The notes under the pieces: generated by a model
Seen by the model: the letters and a program-made list of their open reading frames with translations, nothing else
Database searches by the model: none
Told to the model about the DNA's origin: nothing
In this document: piece by piece, positions 22,210 to 30,239 of the stretch
How the letters are laid out: each line of letters begins with the position of its first letter
Position numbering within the stretch: position 1 is the first letter of the stretch
Translations under genes and position numbers: made by a program
Virus record (IMG/VR): IMGVR_UViG_3300006927_000001
Location: 17,874-81,873 of that record
Length of the DNA stretch: 64,000 bases
Direction: 5' to 3' (one strand)
DNA from: a virus

Positions 22210-22830
22210 TTATTCCTCATAAAAAGTGCCAATTTTAGCCAAAATCTTGTTACGACGAACACTTGTAAAACGTTCTGAAACTTTAAGTTCAGCTGCAGTT
22301 TCTTTATTCGTGTAACCAAGTAACAAAAAATGAAGAATTCTTTTTTCAACCTCATCCTCAACAGAAAGATCACAAATCTCTCTTACTTCAAGAGGTAAAT
22401 TTGGAACTTTTAAATCTGTTACATCATGTTTCCACCTTTCTGACGCTAGATCAGTAAAACAAACTTCACGATGTTGATCCATGGTTTTTCCTTTAACAGG
22501 ATTTCCACCGACCAATTCTGTACGCATTGCCCAATTTAATCTTACACGAATGTATGCAGTTAAATTGTTATCCCTCGCAATTGAAGGAAATCGAATAACA
22601 GCATCCACAAGTGTTATAAAACCAACTTCAACAAAATCGTCTTCTTTTCTTGGGCAAAATCCCGTAAACAGAGATGCAGTTGAGACTGAAAGACTCATAT
22701 GTCCAAGAATCAAACGATCTCTTTGTGTTTCATCTCCTTCTAAATAAGCATCAACGGATTCAAGATATGTGTTTTCATCTAGCCGCGGCGGAATTGTAAA
22801 AGGAAGTTTGATCGAGTATCCTCTAGCCAT
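22210..22830 (-). CDS. sigma-70-family RNA polymerase sigma factor
   Basis: 206 residues from ATG 22830 (GGAG five bases upstream). Region 2-like: QRDRLILGHMSLSVSTASLF..FVEVGFITLVDAVIRF..NLTAYIRVRLNWAMRTEL. Region 4-like HTH: EVEKRILHFLLLGYTNKETAAELKVSER. Region 3 is short and the rest absent, as in small alternative or phage sigma factors. It would direct host polymerase to phage promoters, for example the CGTATAATATA boxes. Adjacent csrA is translated just before it. Confidence 0.8.
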   Translation of the reverse strand: MARGYSIKLPFTIPPRLDENTYLESVDAYLEGDETQRDRLILGHMSLSVSTASLFTGFCPRKEDDFVEVGFITLVDAVIRFPSIARDNNLTAYIRVRLNWAMRTELVGGNPVKGKTMDQHREVCFTDLASERWKHDVTDLKVPNLPLEVREICDLSVEDEVEKRILHFLLLGYTNKETAAELKVSERFTSVRRNKILAKIGTFYEE

Positions 22831-22832
22831 TG

Positions 22833-23003
22833 TCACTCCATTGATTTAGGTTCCTTTTTAATTAACTCAGATCGTAATATTTTAACGTTAGAGGGAGCTT
22901 CAATACCTAAACGAATTTTATCACCAGCGATTCTGACTACAGTGATTACAATATTACCATCAATCACAATAGTTTCTTGTTCCTTGCGTGACAATACTAA
23001 CAT
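22833..23003 (-). CDS. csrA: CsrA/RsmA carbon storage regulator
   Basis: 56 residues matching the whole CsrA fold: MLVLSRKEQETIVI, ITVVRIAGDKIRLGIEAP and VKILRSEL, with the RNA-contacting Leu4 and Arg44 both present. CsrA dimers bind GGA-containing hairpins near ribosome sites and block or alter translation of host mRNAs. It overlaps the upstream stop (TAATG) and precedes the sigma gene by 2 bases. A phage copy could retune host metabolism or regulate phage genes. Confidence 0.92.
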   Translation of the reverse strand: MLVLSRKEQETIVIDGNIVITVVRIAGDKIRLGIEAPSNVKILRSELIKKEPKSME

Positions 23004-23254
23004 TATTTACAATCCTTGTAAAAGATTTTTTCTTCAACTGTGAAATGTTTTTCTGGATTCAATACTTGTTCAACTTTTGCAAGGGCATCCAAACACCCTT
23101 TAATCGATCTGAAACCTTTTGGTCGACCCATGGCCAATGTCTTACGATTTGAATGCTTCAAGAACCATTGATAGTGTGAAGGTATCTTGTATCCTTCAAC
23201 TTGTTCATCGTATTGTTCCTCAATAAAATGGATCTCGAATCGTGGATTCTTCAT
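23003..23254 (-). CDS. unknown protein
   Basis: 83 residues, mixed alpha/beta (RFEIHFIEEQYDEQVEGY..KGFRSIKGCLDALAKVEQVL). Ends in the csrA start. No family recognised. Confidence 0.7.
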   Translation of the reverse strand: MKNPRFEIHFIEEQYDEQVEGYKIPSHYQWFLKHSNRKTLAMGRPKGFRSIKGCLDALAKVEQVLNPEKHFTVEEKIFYKDCK

Positions 23255-23595
23255 TCTAATGCCTTCATACGTGTGAGTTCGGGATAATTTACATACGGAA
23301 TCTGACCCAACAATCCTTCATCATCATACAAGGCATATGCACGATCAATCACATCCTTGTCAGAATAGACACTGATAATTTCTGACATCAAACGTGCATA
23401 TTTAGGATATTTTTTCTCCCAAGGTTCACGATTAGTTAAATGTGTACCAATTGTCGTTTTAGGTAGTTGTGTATGACATTGAACACAACAAAATGCCCAT
23501 GAACTTCCACGACAAGGACGATCCCACACATCTTTCAAGTCTTCTCTACCACACAGATCACAGTCTGGTAAAGGATCTCGCACAATAGTTTTCAT
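23251..23595 (-). CDS. zinc-finger protein
   Basis: About 114 residues. DCDLCGREDLKDVW and SSWAFCCVQCHTQL give two CxxC pairs for a zinc site near the N-terminus; the rest is helical. ATG at 23595 has GGGAG at six bases; the ATG two codons earlier is too close. Function unknown. Confidence 0.7.
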   Translation of the reverse strand: MKTIVRDPLPDCDLCGREDLKDVWDRPCRGSSWAFCCVQCHTQLPKTTIGTHLTNREPWEKKYPKYARLMSEIISVYSDKDVIDRAYALYDDEGLLGQIPYVNYPELTRMKALE

Positions 23596-23858
23596 TCCCA
23601 TCTCCCATCCCTGTGGATATCAGAGTATGATCTAGCGTCTTCTGCTTCAATTTCATCTTCTTGTTCGTCTTGAAAACCCCATCTTTCGTAATCATCATCC
23701 CCATTACGCAAACAACTTACACAAAGTGATGATCTAGAATTAATAGAAACAGTTGCACCACAAATGCATTTCATATTAAGTTGTTGTCCAGATTCATCAA
23801 AATCAGGACAAAGACCTCTTTCGTGACCACAACAAGGCCAATCTTCACATTGTTTCAT
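23592..23858 (-). CDS. Cys-rich zinc-binding protein
   Basis: 88 residues with four Cys pairs: QCEDWPCCGHERGLC, MKCICGATV and SSLCVSCLRNG, then a very acidic tail (DEQEDEIEAEDARS). Probably two zinc sites. Coupled to the genes on both sides. Confidence 0.7.
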   Translation of the reverse strand: MKQCEDWPCCGHERGLCPDFDESGQQLNMKCICGATVSINSRSSLCVSCLRNGDDDYERWGFQDEQEDEIEAEDARSYSDIHRDGRWE

Positions 23859-23937
23859 CGTTCTTCTCCTTATAAAAGTACAGACTCCAGACGGCTACGA
23901 CACCGACTAGATTGATCGTGATGATGAAAGCTTCCAT
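23845..23937 (-). CDS. single-span membrane peptide
   Basis: 30 residues: one membrane helix (AFIITINLVGVVAVWSLYF) and a charged end. ATG at 23937; its frame overlaps the next gene's start. Typical of the tiny membrane proteins in this genome. Confidence 0.5.
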   Translation of the reverse strand: MEAFIITINLVGVVAVWSLYFYKEKNDETM

Positions 23938-23980
23938 GTTTTAGACTCCTTAGTCGGACACGATAACTTGGATTCCGAGG

Positions 23981-24508
23981 TTACTCCTCGATCAGAAAGA
24001 CGGATGCAGCTTCAATCGCTCCTTGGGCATCCGTCAACAATGCAGGACCGACTCGGAGAAAGTTTTCGCCGTCGAGACGAGCCCAGCCAGTTCCGCTGAC
24101 GATGTTTCGGCAGACCGAAAGCGGAGATCGGTTCTCGCCAATGACCGCCACAATCACCAGTTCGGCACCGGCATCGGCTGCAGCCTGGGCTTTTGTGAAT
24201 TCCTCGGTATCGTTCTTGACGTCGTTGTCGGCGAGATAGTCTGCCATAGTGTAGCAAAGCAGACTCTGTTTGGCATATTCGGCGTTGTTGTTCTCAACCA
24301 AGGCGTGGGCAGTAGCCCGGCTGACGGTCGGGATGAAGGCATCGCGGTGATGCTTCATCACCGCTGCAAACGTCAGGTTAGTTTCGATCACCTTGACCTG
24401 TCGCGGTGGAAACATGCTAGGCGGAATCGGGGTGGCACCGGGGGCAGCGAGTGCCGCAAGTTCGTTGGTGATTTCGACGCGACAAACGTTGGAGATATGT
24501 GGTTTCAT
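23981..24508 (-). CDS. unknown protein, G+C-richer than neighbours
   Basis: 175 residues from ATG 24508 (GAGG five bases upstream). An upstream extension from a GTG at 24610 has background composition and no ribosome site, while the sequence becomes G+C-rich right at this ATG. The C-terminal region AAADAGAELVIVAVIGENRSPL..FLRVGPALLTDAQGAIEAA is alpha/beta. No family recognised; the composition suggests separate origin or strong expression. Confidence 0.7.
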   Translation of the reverse strand: MKPHISNVCRVEITNELAALAAPGATPIPPSMFPPRQVKVIETNLTFAAVMKHHRDAFIPTVSRATAHALVENNNAEYAKQSLLCYTMADYLADNDVKNDTEEFTKAQAAADAGAELVIVAVIGENRSPLSVCRNIVSGTGWARLDGENFLRVGPALLTDAQGAIEAASVFLIEE

Positions 24509-24602
24509 GTGGGCCTCGTGGGATTGGTTCGTTCTACTGAGAGTGTCTAAAGTTCTCTTCATTTCAAGAGCATAACTAAGTAAACGTAAACGAAGAATAA
24601 TT

Positions 24603-24857
24603 TTATCCACTCTCCATGATCATCATACATCTTTCAAAATCATCGGCTGTAGCATCTTGGCCAGACTCACGAAGATCTGGAATCAAACACTTTTCCAAAT
24701 AATCGATCATCAATTGTCTACACTCTTGCCAATTTTGCCATTGCCATGTTTCATTACATTGAGGACAAGTAATCTTATCAGAAGGTCCAGGTGTTTGACC
24801 ATCTTCTAATTCAGGTTCCTCAATACCTTGACCACATCCTGGACAATTATTCGACAT
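24603..24857 (-). CDS. zinc-ribbon protein
   Basis: 84 residues from ATG 24857. NNCPGCGQGIEE..KITCPQCNETWQW is a two-CxxC zinc ribbon, followed by a helical acidic tail. The start has GGAG 10 bases upstream and overlaps the previous gene by 11 bases. Function unknown. Confidence 0.7.
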   Translation of the reverse strand: MSNNCPGCGQGIEEPELEDGQTPGPSDKITCPQCNETWQWQNWQECRQLMIDYLEKCLIPDLRESGQDATADDFERCMMIMESG

Positions 24858-25104
24858 GGTGACGTGTCTCCAGTGTTTGAAGTCCTCGACGGCTATTTTC
24901 CCAAAGAACACGTATCATTGTTACTTCATGTAACTTGTTACAAACGGCTTCGATGTCCATGTCTTCCAGCCCTGCTTTTCGCATTACTGAACAAAGATCA
25001 TGAACTAAATCACGATTTTCTTCAACTTCCATACGGATCGTAATAACACCATCTTGTTCTTTAACAAAATTTGCAACAAATGAAAAGTCACGTTCAGTTT
25101 TCAT
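24847..25104 (-). CDS. unknown protein
   Basis: About 85 residues; ATG at 25104 has AAAGGA seven bases upstream inside the preceding tiny gene. Alpha/beta, with VITIRMEVEENRDLVHDLCSV. No family recognised. Confidence 0.65.
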   Translation of the reverse strand: MKTERDFSFVANFVKEQDGVITIRMEVEENRDLVHDLCSVMRKAGLEDMDIEAVCNKLHEVTMIRVLWENSRRGLQTLETRHHVE

Positions 25105-25186
25105 CTTCATATCCTTTGGCTGCTGTTTCAAAAGCCCGGCGAGCTTGATCAACATTTTCACATTTTTCAATAAACCACATGTCCAT
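25094..25186 (-). CDS. unknown 30-residue peptide
   Basis: ATG at 25186 opens a protein-like helical peptide (WFIEKCENVDQARRAFETAA) that ends 11 bases inside the next gene, whose ribosome site it contains. Likely translationally coupled. Confidence 0.5.
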   Translation of the reverse strand: MDMWFIEKCENVDQARRAFETAAKGYEDEN

Positions 25187-25191
25187 ACTAC

Positions 25192-25440
25192 TTAGCCATA
25201 AAGATTTCGTTTCGGGAATACTTTTACACAATCTTCCCTAGCTGTCTTTCTGTCAATGTGTTTCCAATAATCAACTCCCATGTGTCGTTGTTCAAGATAC
25301 GGGATCATATGTTCAGCAAGATCGATGTCAACCCACTTCCAACCCAGAATTGACACAATTGTGACTGCTAAAGGTTGATCAATCTTTGCTTCCAATTTCA
25401 GAAGAAGCTGTTTCACTTCTGCCAGTTCTTCTTTTAACAT
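25192..25440 (-). CDS. unknown protein
   Basis: 82 residues from ATG 25440, with AAAGGAGACTTG upstream. N-terminal helix (KEELAEVKQLLLKLEAKIDQ) likely coiled coil, then a Trp-containing segment. Overlaps the 3' end of the upstream gene by 62 bases in another frame. Confidence 0.65.
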   Translation of the reverse strand: MLKEELAEVKQLLLKLEAKIDQPLAVTIVSILGWKWVDIDLAEHMIPYLEQRHMGVDYWKHIDRKTAREDCVKVFPKRNLYG

Positions 25441-25669
25441 CAAGTCTCCTTTGCCAATCTGCACGTGTATCAATAACACGTAAAGGTTTCCAACTGAATA
25501 ATTCACTTAAACGAAAATCATTTTGATGTGGTAAACTATGTGATGGATTCCACATCGTGACTACTCCGACATCAAGTCGAAAATTTGTAAAAATGCACGT
25601 GTGTTCAACGTCACCAGAATAACGTTTAATTTCACAAAGAACCCAATCAGTATCCTTGAATTCAATCAT
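25379..25669 (-). CDS. unknown protein
   Basis: 96 residues. Beta-rich N-terminus (DTDWVLCEIKRYSGDVEHTCIF), basic/polar C-terminus sharing DNA with the next gene. Coupled to the upstream gene by a 4-base overlap. No family recognised. Confidence 0.6.
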   Translation of the reverse strand: MIEFKDTDWVLCEIKRYSGDVEHTCIFTNFRLDVGVVTMWNPSHSLPHQNDFRLSELFSWKPLRVIDTRADWQRRLDVKRRTGRSETASSEIGSKD

Positions 25670-26124
25670 ACTTCAACTTCTTCCATAGGTTCAATCACAA
25701 CACTAGAAGGTACATAATTTTCACGTACTTTATCTTCCACAATCAAAGGTGCAACATATTTGATAGGTGCTAAGATTTTATCTATCATTTTCTTTTCAGC
25801 AGATGAAGCAAAATGACGTATATTTTCCAAAACTCTGCACCAATGATCAGTGATCTTGGAATCAACTTCTCGTTCACGTACCATAGTACACAAGCCAGGC
25901 CATTTTAAGTCCCAAACTTTGTGACTAATCTGTTCAACCCAAATAGACCAAGTTTCACCATTTGGATGTTCGATCACAAATTGTGTAGCATTACGTTCTT
26001 GAATGAAACCACGTTTTCGTTCTTTGTGGTGATCCTTGAACTCAACCATCTCACCAATTGTGTATTTGTCTGCCATACGCATACGACGACGTTTCTTTTC
26101 GGCTGTTGTTTCTTTCTTACTCAT
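25666..26124 (-). CDS. unknown basic protein
   Basis: 152 residues: Lys/Arg-rich start (AEKKRRRMRMADKY), then a beta-like segment (RGFIQERNATQFVIEHPNGETWSIWV) that resembles small nucleic-acid-binding folds, then helix. Not assigned to a family. Confidence 0.65.
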   Translation of the reverse strand: MSKKETTAEKKRRRMRMADKYTIGEMVEFKDHHKERKRGFIQERNATQFVIEHPNGETWSIWVEQISHKVWDLKWPGLCTMVREREVDSKITDHWCRVLENIRHFASSAEKKMIDKILAPIKYVAPLIVEDKVRENYVPSSVVIEPMEEVEV

Positions 26125-26501
26125 ATTCTATCCAATACATGTGAAGAAATATCCATATATCTACCAGTATGTACATTGACATACCATGTACGACCATCAA
26201 TATAGCAGCACAAAACTGTCATACCAGTACCACGTACAGTGAAATAAGTTCCCCAATCATCATTGTCCCAATCATCGTACCAATCATCGTACCAATCATC
26301 GTACCAATCGTTTTCTTCCCATTCTTGAGTTTGACTGTATTCTAATTGGTCTTCCCAATCATCTTCCCAATCATCTTCCAAAGGTTCAACGATCATGGGT
26401 TCAACGATCATGGGTTGATAATACTCATCAATTGCTTGATTGTGATACTTTTCTAACAAAACACTCACACGAGTATGTGCATTTTTTGATCCACTAGCCA
26501 T
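26121..26501 (-). CDS. acidic Trp/Asp/Tyr repeat protein
   Basis: 126 residues. The middle is made of short tandem repeats: PMIVEPMIVEP (15-base DNA repeat), EDDWEDDWED and DWYDDWYDDWYDDW (12-base DNA repeats around 26268-26310). The C-terminal part is beta-like with Cys-Cys. Highly acidic and aromatic; may bind a basic protein or be structural. The DNA repeats show recent slippage expansion. Confidence 0.65.
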   Translation of the reverse strand: MASGSKNAHTRVSVLLEKYHNQAIDEYYQPMIVEPMIVEPLEDDWEDDWEDQLEYSQTQEWEENDWYDDWYDDWYDDWDNDDWGTYFTVRGTGMTVLCCYIDGRTWYVNVHTGRYMDISSHVLDRI

Positions 26502-26565
26502 TCTTATGTTCCTTCAAAGGATCGATTTCACATCTGTGTAAAACACAACTAACATGACCAAACTC

Positions 26566-26808
26566 CTATAACTGGCATAACATTTCCGCCTCTTTAAGAC
26601 TAATGACTTCTTGATGACTGAAACAAGCTTTTATTGCCTCAGATCGTCTTGACCATTTACGAGCAGATTCCAGATCATGTGATACATTCGACTTTTTACA
26701 TTTGAACCAACGAACACCACAATGCACCCACGTAATGACATACAGTTGTTGACTCACATGTCGATGGTGCTTGGGTTTCATACTACGTTCATCTTTACGA
26801 CGGATCAT
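26566..26808 (-). CDS. unknown basic protein
   Basis: 80 residues, basic, His-rich start (KPKHHRHVSQQLYVITWVHCGVRW), helical end. Start overlaps the previous stop (ATGA). No family recognised. Confidence 0.6.
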   Translation of the reverse strand: MIRRKDERSMKPKHHRHVSQQLYVITWVHCGVRWFKCKKSNVSHDLESARKWSRRSEAIKACFSHQEVISLKEAEMLCQL

Positions 26809-27137
26809 TTTAATACCCTCGCTCGAATTTCTTCTTCGGTGGGTAATACTTCCTCAGATGGAAATGTAATATCTCCAGCATAGGGAACAAGAAGACCTTT
26901 TTCCGTTAAGTAACTCATGACCCTTGATGCCAGATCCTTGTCACATCGTTCATGATTTTCACGAACAGTGTGCTCGATCATCCTTGAAATTGGCGACCTC
27001 CATCCCGGTGGAATAGAAGATGGATTTTCCTTCCGATCTTCTTCATGTTGTTTGCGATAATGTTCAAGTTTCTTGACTACTTGGCGATACGTTTTCTTAC
27101 TTAGAAGCAATGTTTCGCTTGCTTGATAATCAATCAT
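26805..27137 (-). CDS. unknown helical protein with ERCDKDLA motif
   Basis: 110 residues, helical and charged. NHERCDKDLASRVMSYLTEKG is echoed by SNERCDKDLAKWMSNLANRLAA in the gene at 28140, so the two share a module of about 20 residues. Function unknown. Confidence 0.65.
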   Translation of the reverse strand: MIDYQASETLLLSKKTYRQVVKKLEHYRKQHEEDRKENPSSIPPGWRSPISRMIEHTVRENHERCDKDLASRVMSYLTEKGLLVPYAGDITFPSEEVLPTEEEIRARVLK

Positions 27138-27361
27138 GTCAACCCTTTCAATCGAACGAAATCCTCATGAGTATGATAATCAACGATCTTCACATCTTCC
27201 AGGGGTTTAGCAATAATAAAAACACGTAGATGATCCAGCGGCAATGGATCTTCATTTCTAATATGAAATCCAGTATCTCTTGTTTTGGATACAGCACCAT
27301 CTTTGTATTCTGTAATTTCAAAGAGTTTTTGATACTCTACAACAGCTTTGTGAGCTTCCAT
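27134..27361 (-). CDS. unknown protein
   Basis: 75 residues from ATG 27361 (AAAGGAGAGATTTG upstream). Contains HLRVFIIAKPLEDVKIVDYH, an alpha/beta segment. Start at 27406 has no ribosome site and is rejected. Confidence 0.65.
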   Translation of the reverse strand: MEAHKAVVEYQKLFEITEYKDGAVSKTRDTGFHIRNEDPLPLDHLRVFIIAKPLEDVKIVDYHTHEDFVRLKGLT

Positions 27362-27374
27362 CAAATCTCTCCTT

Positions 27375-27758
27375 TCAATACGTCCAGTATGTTGTGAAAT
27401 CTTCATTCTTTTTGTTCTCTGCCCACGTAGGACAACTCAAAGATGCTTGACGATGATTGGATTCTCGTTCAACAAAACCTCTTTTTTGTGCCATCAAATC
27501 CATATGGCTAATTGGAACATCACTATTGGGCTGATAACCACGATCCAAGGTATAAAAATCCTTAGAAGGTTCATGTACAATGAGTACATATACGTCAGCC
27601 ATTGAATGTACATAAAGTAAACGATCTGCCATCCATTGACCATCTTCAAAGTGATAGCCACGATCGCAATATGGACAATCCACGTACATTTGATTTTTAC
27701 ATGTACGCTTTACAACAGCATGGAATCTTTCAATATGTTTGTCACACCTGGCTATCAT
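27375..27758 (-). CDS. zinc-finger-containing protein
   Basis: 127 residues. HIERFHAVVKRTCKNQ..VDCPYCDRGYHF includes a CxxC and nearby Cys/His; the middle (ADVYVLIVHEPSKDFYTLD) is alpha/beta. No family recognised. Confidence 0.65.
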   Translation of the reverse strand: MIARCDKHIERFHAVVKRTCKNQMYVDCPYCDRGYHFEDGQWMADRLLYVHSMADVYVLIVHEPSKDFYTLDRGYQPNSDVPISHMDLMAQKRGFVERESNHRQASLSCPTWAENKKNEDFTTYWTY

Positions 27759-28158
27759 CTGATACTCCTTGTACAGCGGCTTTGAGACATGCCCCTATAA
27801 TACATTTGTCAACTATAGGGTGATGTATGCTTTCACTATTTTCAGGAAACACGAAAGCACTCCATTTACCCTCAACCCAGTTAACACGGAGAACGTAACC
27901 ATGTTCTTTCAACCAAGGAACCAAGATCATTTCAACTTGTTGCCAAGTTCCGACATTTGGAACTTCACCTAATGGGGGCATTTCAAATGTATGCGGTGAA
28001 CCACAGGCTTCCCATACTTTCATCATACCTTCCATAGCCTTTCGTGGAAATCCAGCATAATTAATTTTTACTGCACGTAACCAATCAATAAAGTCACGTT
28101 GATCTTGCATCGACGACAACATAGCAAATTCCTTTCGATCTAAGGTTCGTTTGAGCAT
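27742..28158 (-). CDS. unknown protein with ABA-sandwich-like end
   Basis: 138 residues. The segment VLRVNWVEGKWSAFVF..HHPIVDKCIIGACLKAAV resembles the phage ABA sandwich domain, which usually ends in a P-L-A-I-C-x-A-A-L helix. Function of that domain is not known. Confidence 0.6.
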   Translation of the reverse strand: MLKRTLDRKEFAMLSSMQDQRDFIDWLRAVKINYAGFPRKAMEGMMKVWEACGSPHTFEMPPLGEVPNVGTWQQVEMILVPWLKEHGYVLRVNWVEGKWSAFVFPENSESIHHPIVDKCIIGACLKAAVQGVSDDSQV

Positions 28159-28904
28159 GATTCACCATCCACATCTGCAACGAAACCTTTCAAGAACGTC
28201 TGACGAAAACTAATACGTTTAGTGACAGACATCGTAGACAACTGAGCATAACGACTTTCACCACCAAGAAACGTTTTTGTATCCATACGAATACGATTCA
28301 TTTTGGCAGCTAATCTGTTAGCCAAGTTTGACATCCATTTTGCCAGATCCTTGTCACATCGTTCATTTGATCTTTCAGGAATATGCTCAGTCATACAGCG
28401 TAACTGACCAATTACACCGTTAATTGCATCGGCGGCATTGGACAACTGATGCATGGCGTAGGCTTCTTGAGTTGTCACTTCACCTTCATCCGTCGGTGAG
28501 CCACAAGCTTTCCATATATCAAATGTCCAATGAATATTGTGTTCAAGACCTATTTCTTTTGATCTTGCCCATGCAAAGAAACGATTTTCAACTTCCATGT
28601 CTCTGAGATCATTGTCCGTGAGTTCGGTGTCATCGTCAACGAAATCAGTGTCTTCAAAGATAGCCTCAGCTTGTTCTTCGTTGGGTTCCCTTAAAATTTT
28701 AGTTATGTCGAACATAACTATCCCATCCATGGCAATCTGTTCAATCAATAGAAGTGTATCTTCTCCTGATTCAAGATCAAACTTTTGACCATTACACTCA
28801 ACAATTGGATTAGTATGAATGTACCCTCTAGCAAGTACCATTATTTGGTCTAATGGTTTATTAGGCCATTCACATTCTTCTAGTCCTTTGTAAAGTAACA
28901 TCAC
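28140..28904 (-). CDS. unknown protein, paralogue of the next gene upstream
   Basis: 254 residues. The first 75 (CEWPNKPLDQIMVLARGY..GQKFDLESGEDTLLLIEQIA) closely match the start of the gene at 28901, showing a tandem duplication. The middle is acidic; the later part has the ERCDKDLA motif shared with 26805. Function unknown. Confidence 0.7.
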   Translation of the reverse strand: MMLLYKGLEECEWPNKPLDQIMVLARGYIHTNPIVECNGQKFDLESGEDTLLLIEQIAMDGIVMFDITKILREPNEEQAEAIFEDTDFVDDDTELTDNDLRDMEVENRFFAWARSKEIGLEHNIHWTFDIWKACGSPTDEGEVTTQEAYAMHQLSNAADAINGVIGQLRCMTEHIPERSNERCDKDLAKWMSNLANRLAAKMNRIRMDTKTFLGGESRYAQLSTMSVTKRISFRQTFLKGFVADVDGESCSNEP

Positions 28905-29323
28905 TCACCATCCTTTCGGAGTTCGTTCCTGAATGCTTGATGAAGCCAGTCGAGAGCTGGTTCAAGATCCTTCAATTCGGTGAGTGTAGTGTCCACGTCA
29001 TCAGGAAGTGAACCTTCATAACCATCTGCAAATTCATCAAGCACACGATGAGCCAGGTTCAATGAACGTGACACAGATGCCCAATGTCGAAGTCTCTTTA
29101 CGTAAGGACATTCAGAGATGTCAATGATCACTGAATCTTTGATACTAATGGCAATTTGCTCAATAGCTAAGAGAGTTTCTTCATCAGATTCAAGATCAAA
29201 TACTTGACCCTGAATATGAATAACATTATCTTCTGTTGAATAACCACGAGCCAACAATGTAATTTGTTGAACAGGATCATCAGACCATTCACAAGTTTCT
29301 TCTCCGTTGAACATTAACATCAT
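28901..29323 (-). CDS. unknown protein, paralogue of 28140-28904
   Basis: 140 residues. N-terminus CEWSDDPVQQITLLARGY..GQVFDLESDEETLLAIEQIA parallels the downstream gene; the C-terminal helix region differs. The two genes are coupled by a 4-base overlap, as expected after local duplication and divergence. Confidence 0.7.
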   Translation of the reverse strand: MMLMFNGEETCEWSDDPVQQITLLARGYSTEDNVIHIQGQVFDLESDEETLLAIEQIAISIKDSVIIDISECPYVKRLRHWASVSRSLNLAHRVLDEFADGYEGSLPDDVDTTLTELKDLEPALDWLHQAFRNELRKDGE

Positions 29324-29586
29324 GATACTGAATCCTTCCGGGAAAGTGGGGGAACATCTGCACAGCTAGTGCAGGCATAGAAGGTGCCGCGATACTCACG
29401 TATCGTTTCGAGCACACATAATACCCATCCGCGTCGCAACTCCCAGGTTGCACGACGCATGTCTTGTGGACGAGCATGTCTCAATTGTTGTTTTATCGAT
29501 GTCATGCAATGGATATTTCCAAGCCGTTGCCGCACCATACCTCTGTTAGAACCAGATAGCCTTGTAACTGGTCTCACGATCTTCAT
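29320..29586 (-). CDS. unknown basic protein
   Basis: 88 residues, Arg-rich, with WVLCVLETIREYRGTFYACTSC. Starts in a TAATG overlap with the upstream gene. Two nearby Cys pairs could bind metal. No family recognised. Confidence 0.6.
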   Translation of the reverse strand: MKIVRPVTRLSGSNRGMVRQRLGNIHCMTSIKQQLRHARPQDMRRATWELRRGWVLCVLETIREYRGTFYACTSCADVPPLSRKDSVS

Positions 29587-29780
29587 TAGACTCTCCTTTT
29601 GATCTCCAGTTCACATTGACGAGCTATACTTTTAGCTTCTTCTTCAACTTCATCATCCACAGCAACAACCTTGCTTCTTGTCTGCAGGATTTTCAATAAC
29701 AGTTCCAAGGTTTTTGTGTCAATGGTCGTGTAGTGGTAGGCAGGGAGGGGTAAGACTCCAAGCCAGAAAATACTCAGCAT
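29586..29780 (-). CDS. unknown small protein
   Basis: 64 residues: hydrophobic start (MLSIFWLGVLPLPAYHY) then charged helix (DDEVEEEAKSIARQCELEIK). The start overlaps the upstream gene by 62 bases, and a later start is possible. The hydrophobic start may be only the shared overlap. Confidence 0.5.
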   Translation of the reverse strand: MLSIFWLGVLPLPAYHYTTIDTKTLELLLKILQTRSKVVAVDDEVEEEAKSIARQCELEIKRRV

Positions 29781-29958
29781 CCTCAGCTCTAGCTACTTCC
29801 TCTCTCCAGAAGGGTATAAACCCTCCTACTCCATTCACCTGGGGAGTACTCCAGGGGCCATGCCATGGCCTAGGCCACCAGCAACTCATGGTAACTTTCT
29901 TCTCGGCCTTGATCTGAGCAGTCAGCTTCTTGAAACGTCGTTTCTTTGTAGCAATCAT
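29719..29958 (-). CDS. unknown basic Trp/Pro-rich protein
   Basis: 79 residues from ATG 29958 with AAAGGAGAAAGAAGC upstream. Basic start (TKKRRFKKLTAQIKAEKK), then CWWPRPWHGPW and a Pro-rich end. No family recognised. Confidence 0.6.
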   Translation of the reverse strand: MIATKKRRFKKLTAQIKAEKKVTMSCWWPRPWHGPWSTPQVNGVGGFIPFWREEVARAEDAEYFLAWSLTPPCLPLHDH

Positions 29959-30029
29959 GCTTCTTTCTCCTTTGTAATAAAAGGTGACCCGCCCGTAGAC
30001 GGGCACCCACAACTCATTCTCCCACCTGC

Positions 30030-30176
30030 CTAGATAGAATCACGCTTTCTCCTTCTTATTCTTTCTTTGTCTTGGCATATATCGCATCGATACTTCCATT
30101 GATTCCTTGGTTGTCCGCAATGCATACAGTTTCCATTTTTGAGTTGCTTTGCTTGCCAATCAGTTTGTTTCGACAT
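30030..30176 (-). CDS. small zinc-ribbon protein
   Basis: 48 residues from ATG 30176 (GAGGAAATAA upstream). NGNCMHCGQPRNQWKYRCDICQDKERIRRRK is a classic CxxC..CxxC zinc element of the kind seen in small phage proteins, with a basic tail. Another longer frame over the same DNA is not protein-like. Confidence 0.7.
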   Translation of the reverse strand: MSKQTDWQAKQLKNGNCMHCGQPRNQWKYRCDICQDKERIRRRKRDSI

Positions 30177-30239
30177 TTATTTCCTCGGCGGCTGGATATC
30201 GAATCCTTCCCTCTGTGAATCTGAACCAAAGAATTGTGA

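Noticed and set aside
29289-29477. 62-codon leftward frame
   Set aside because: Lies inside 29320-29586, which has a coupled start and better composition.
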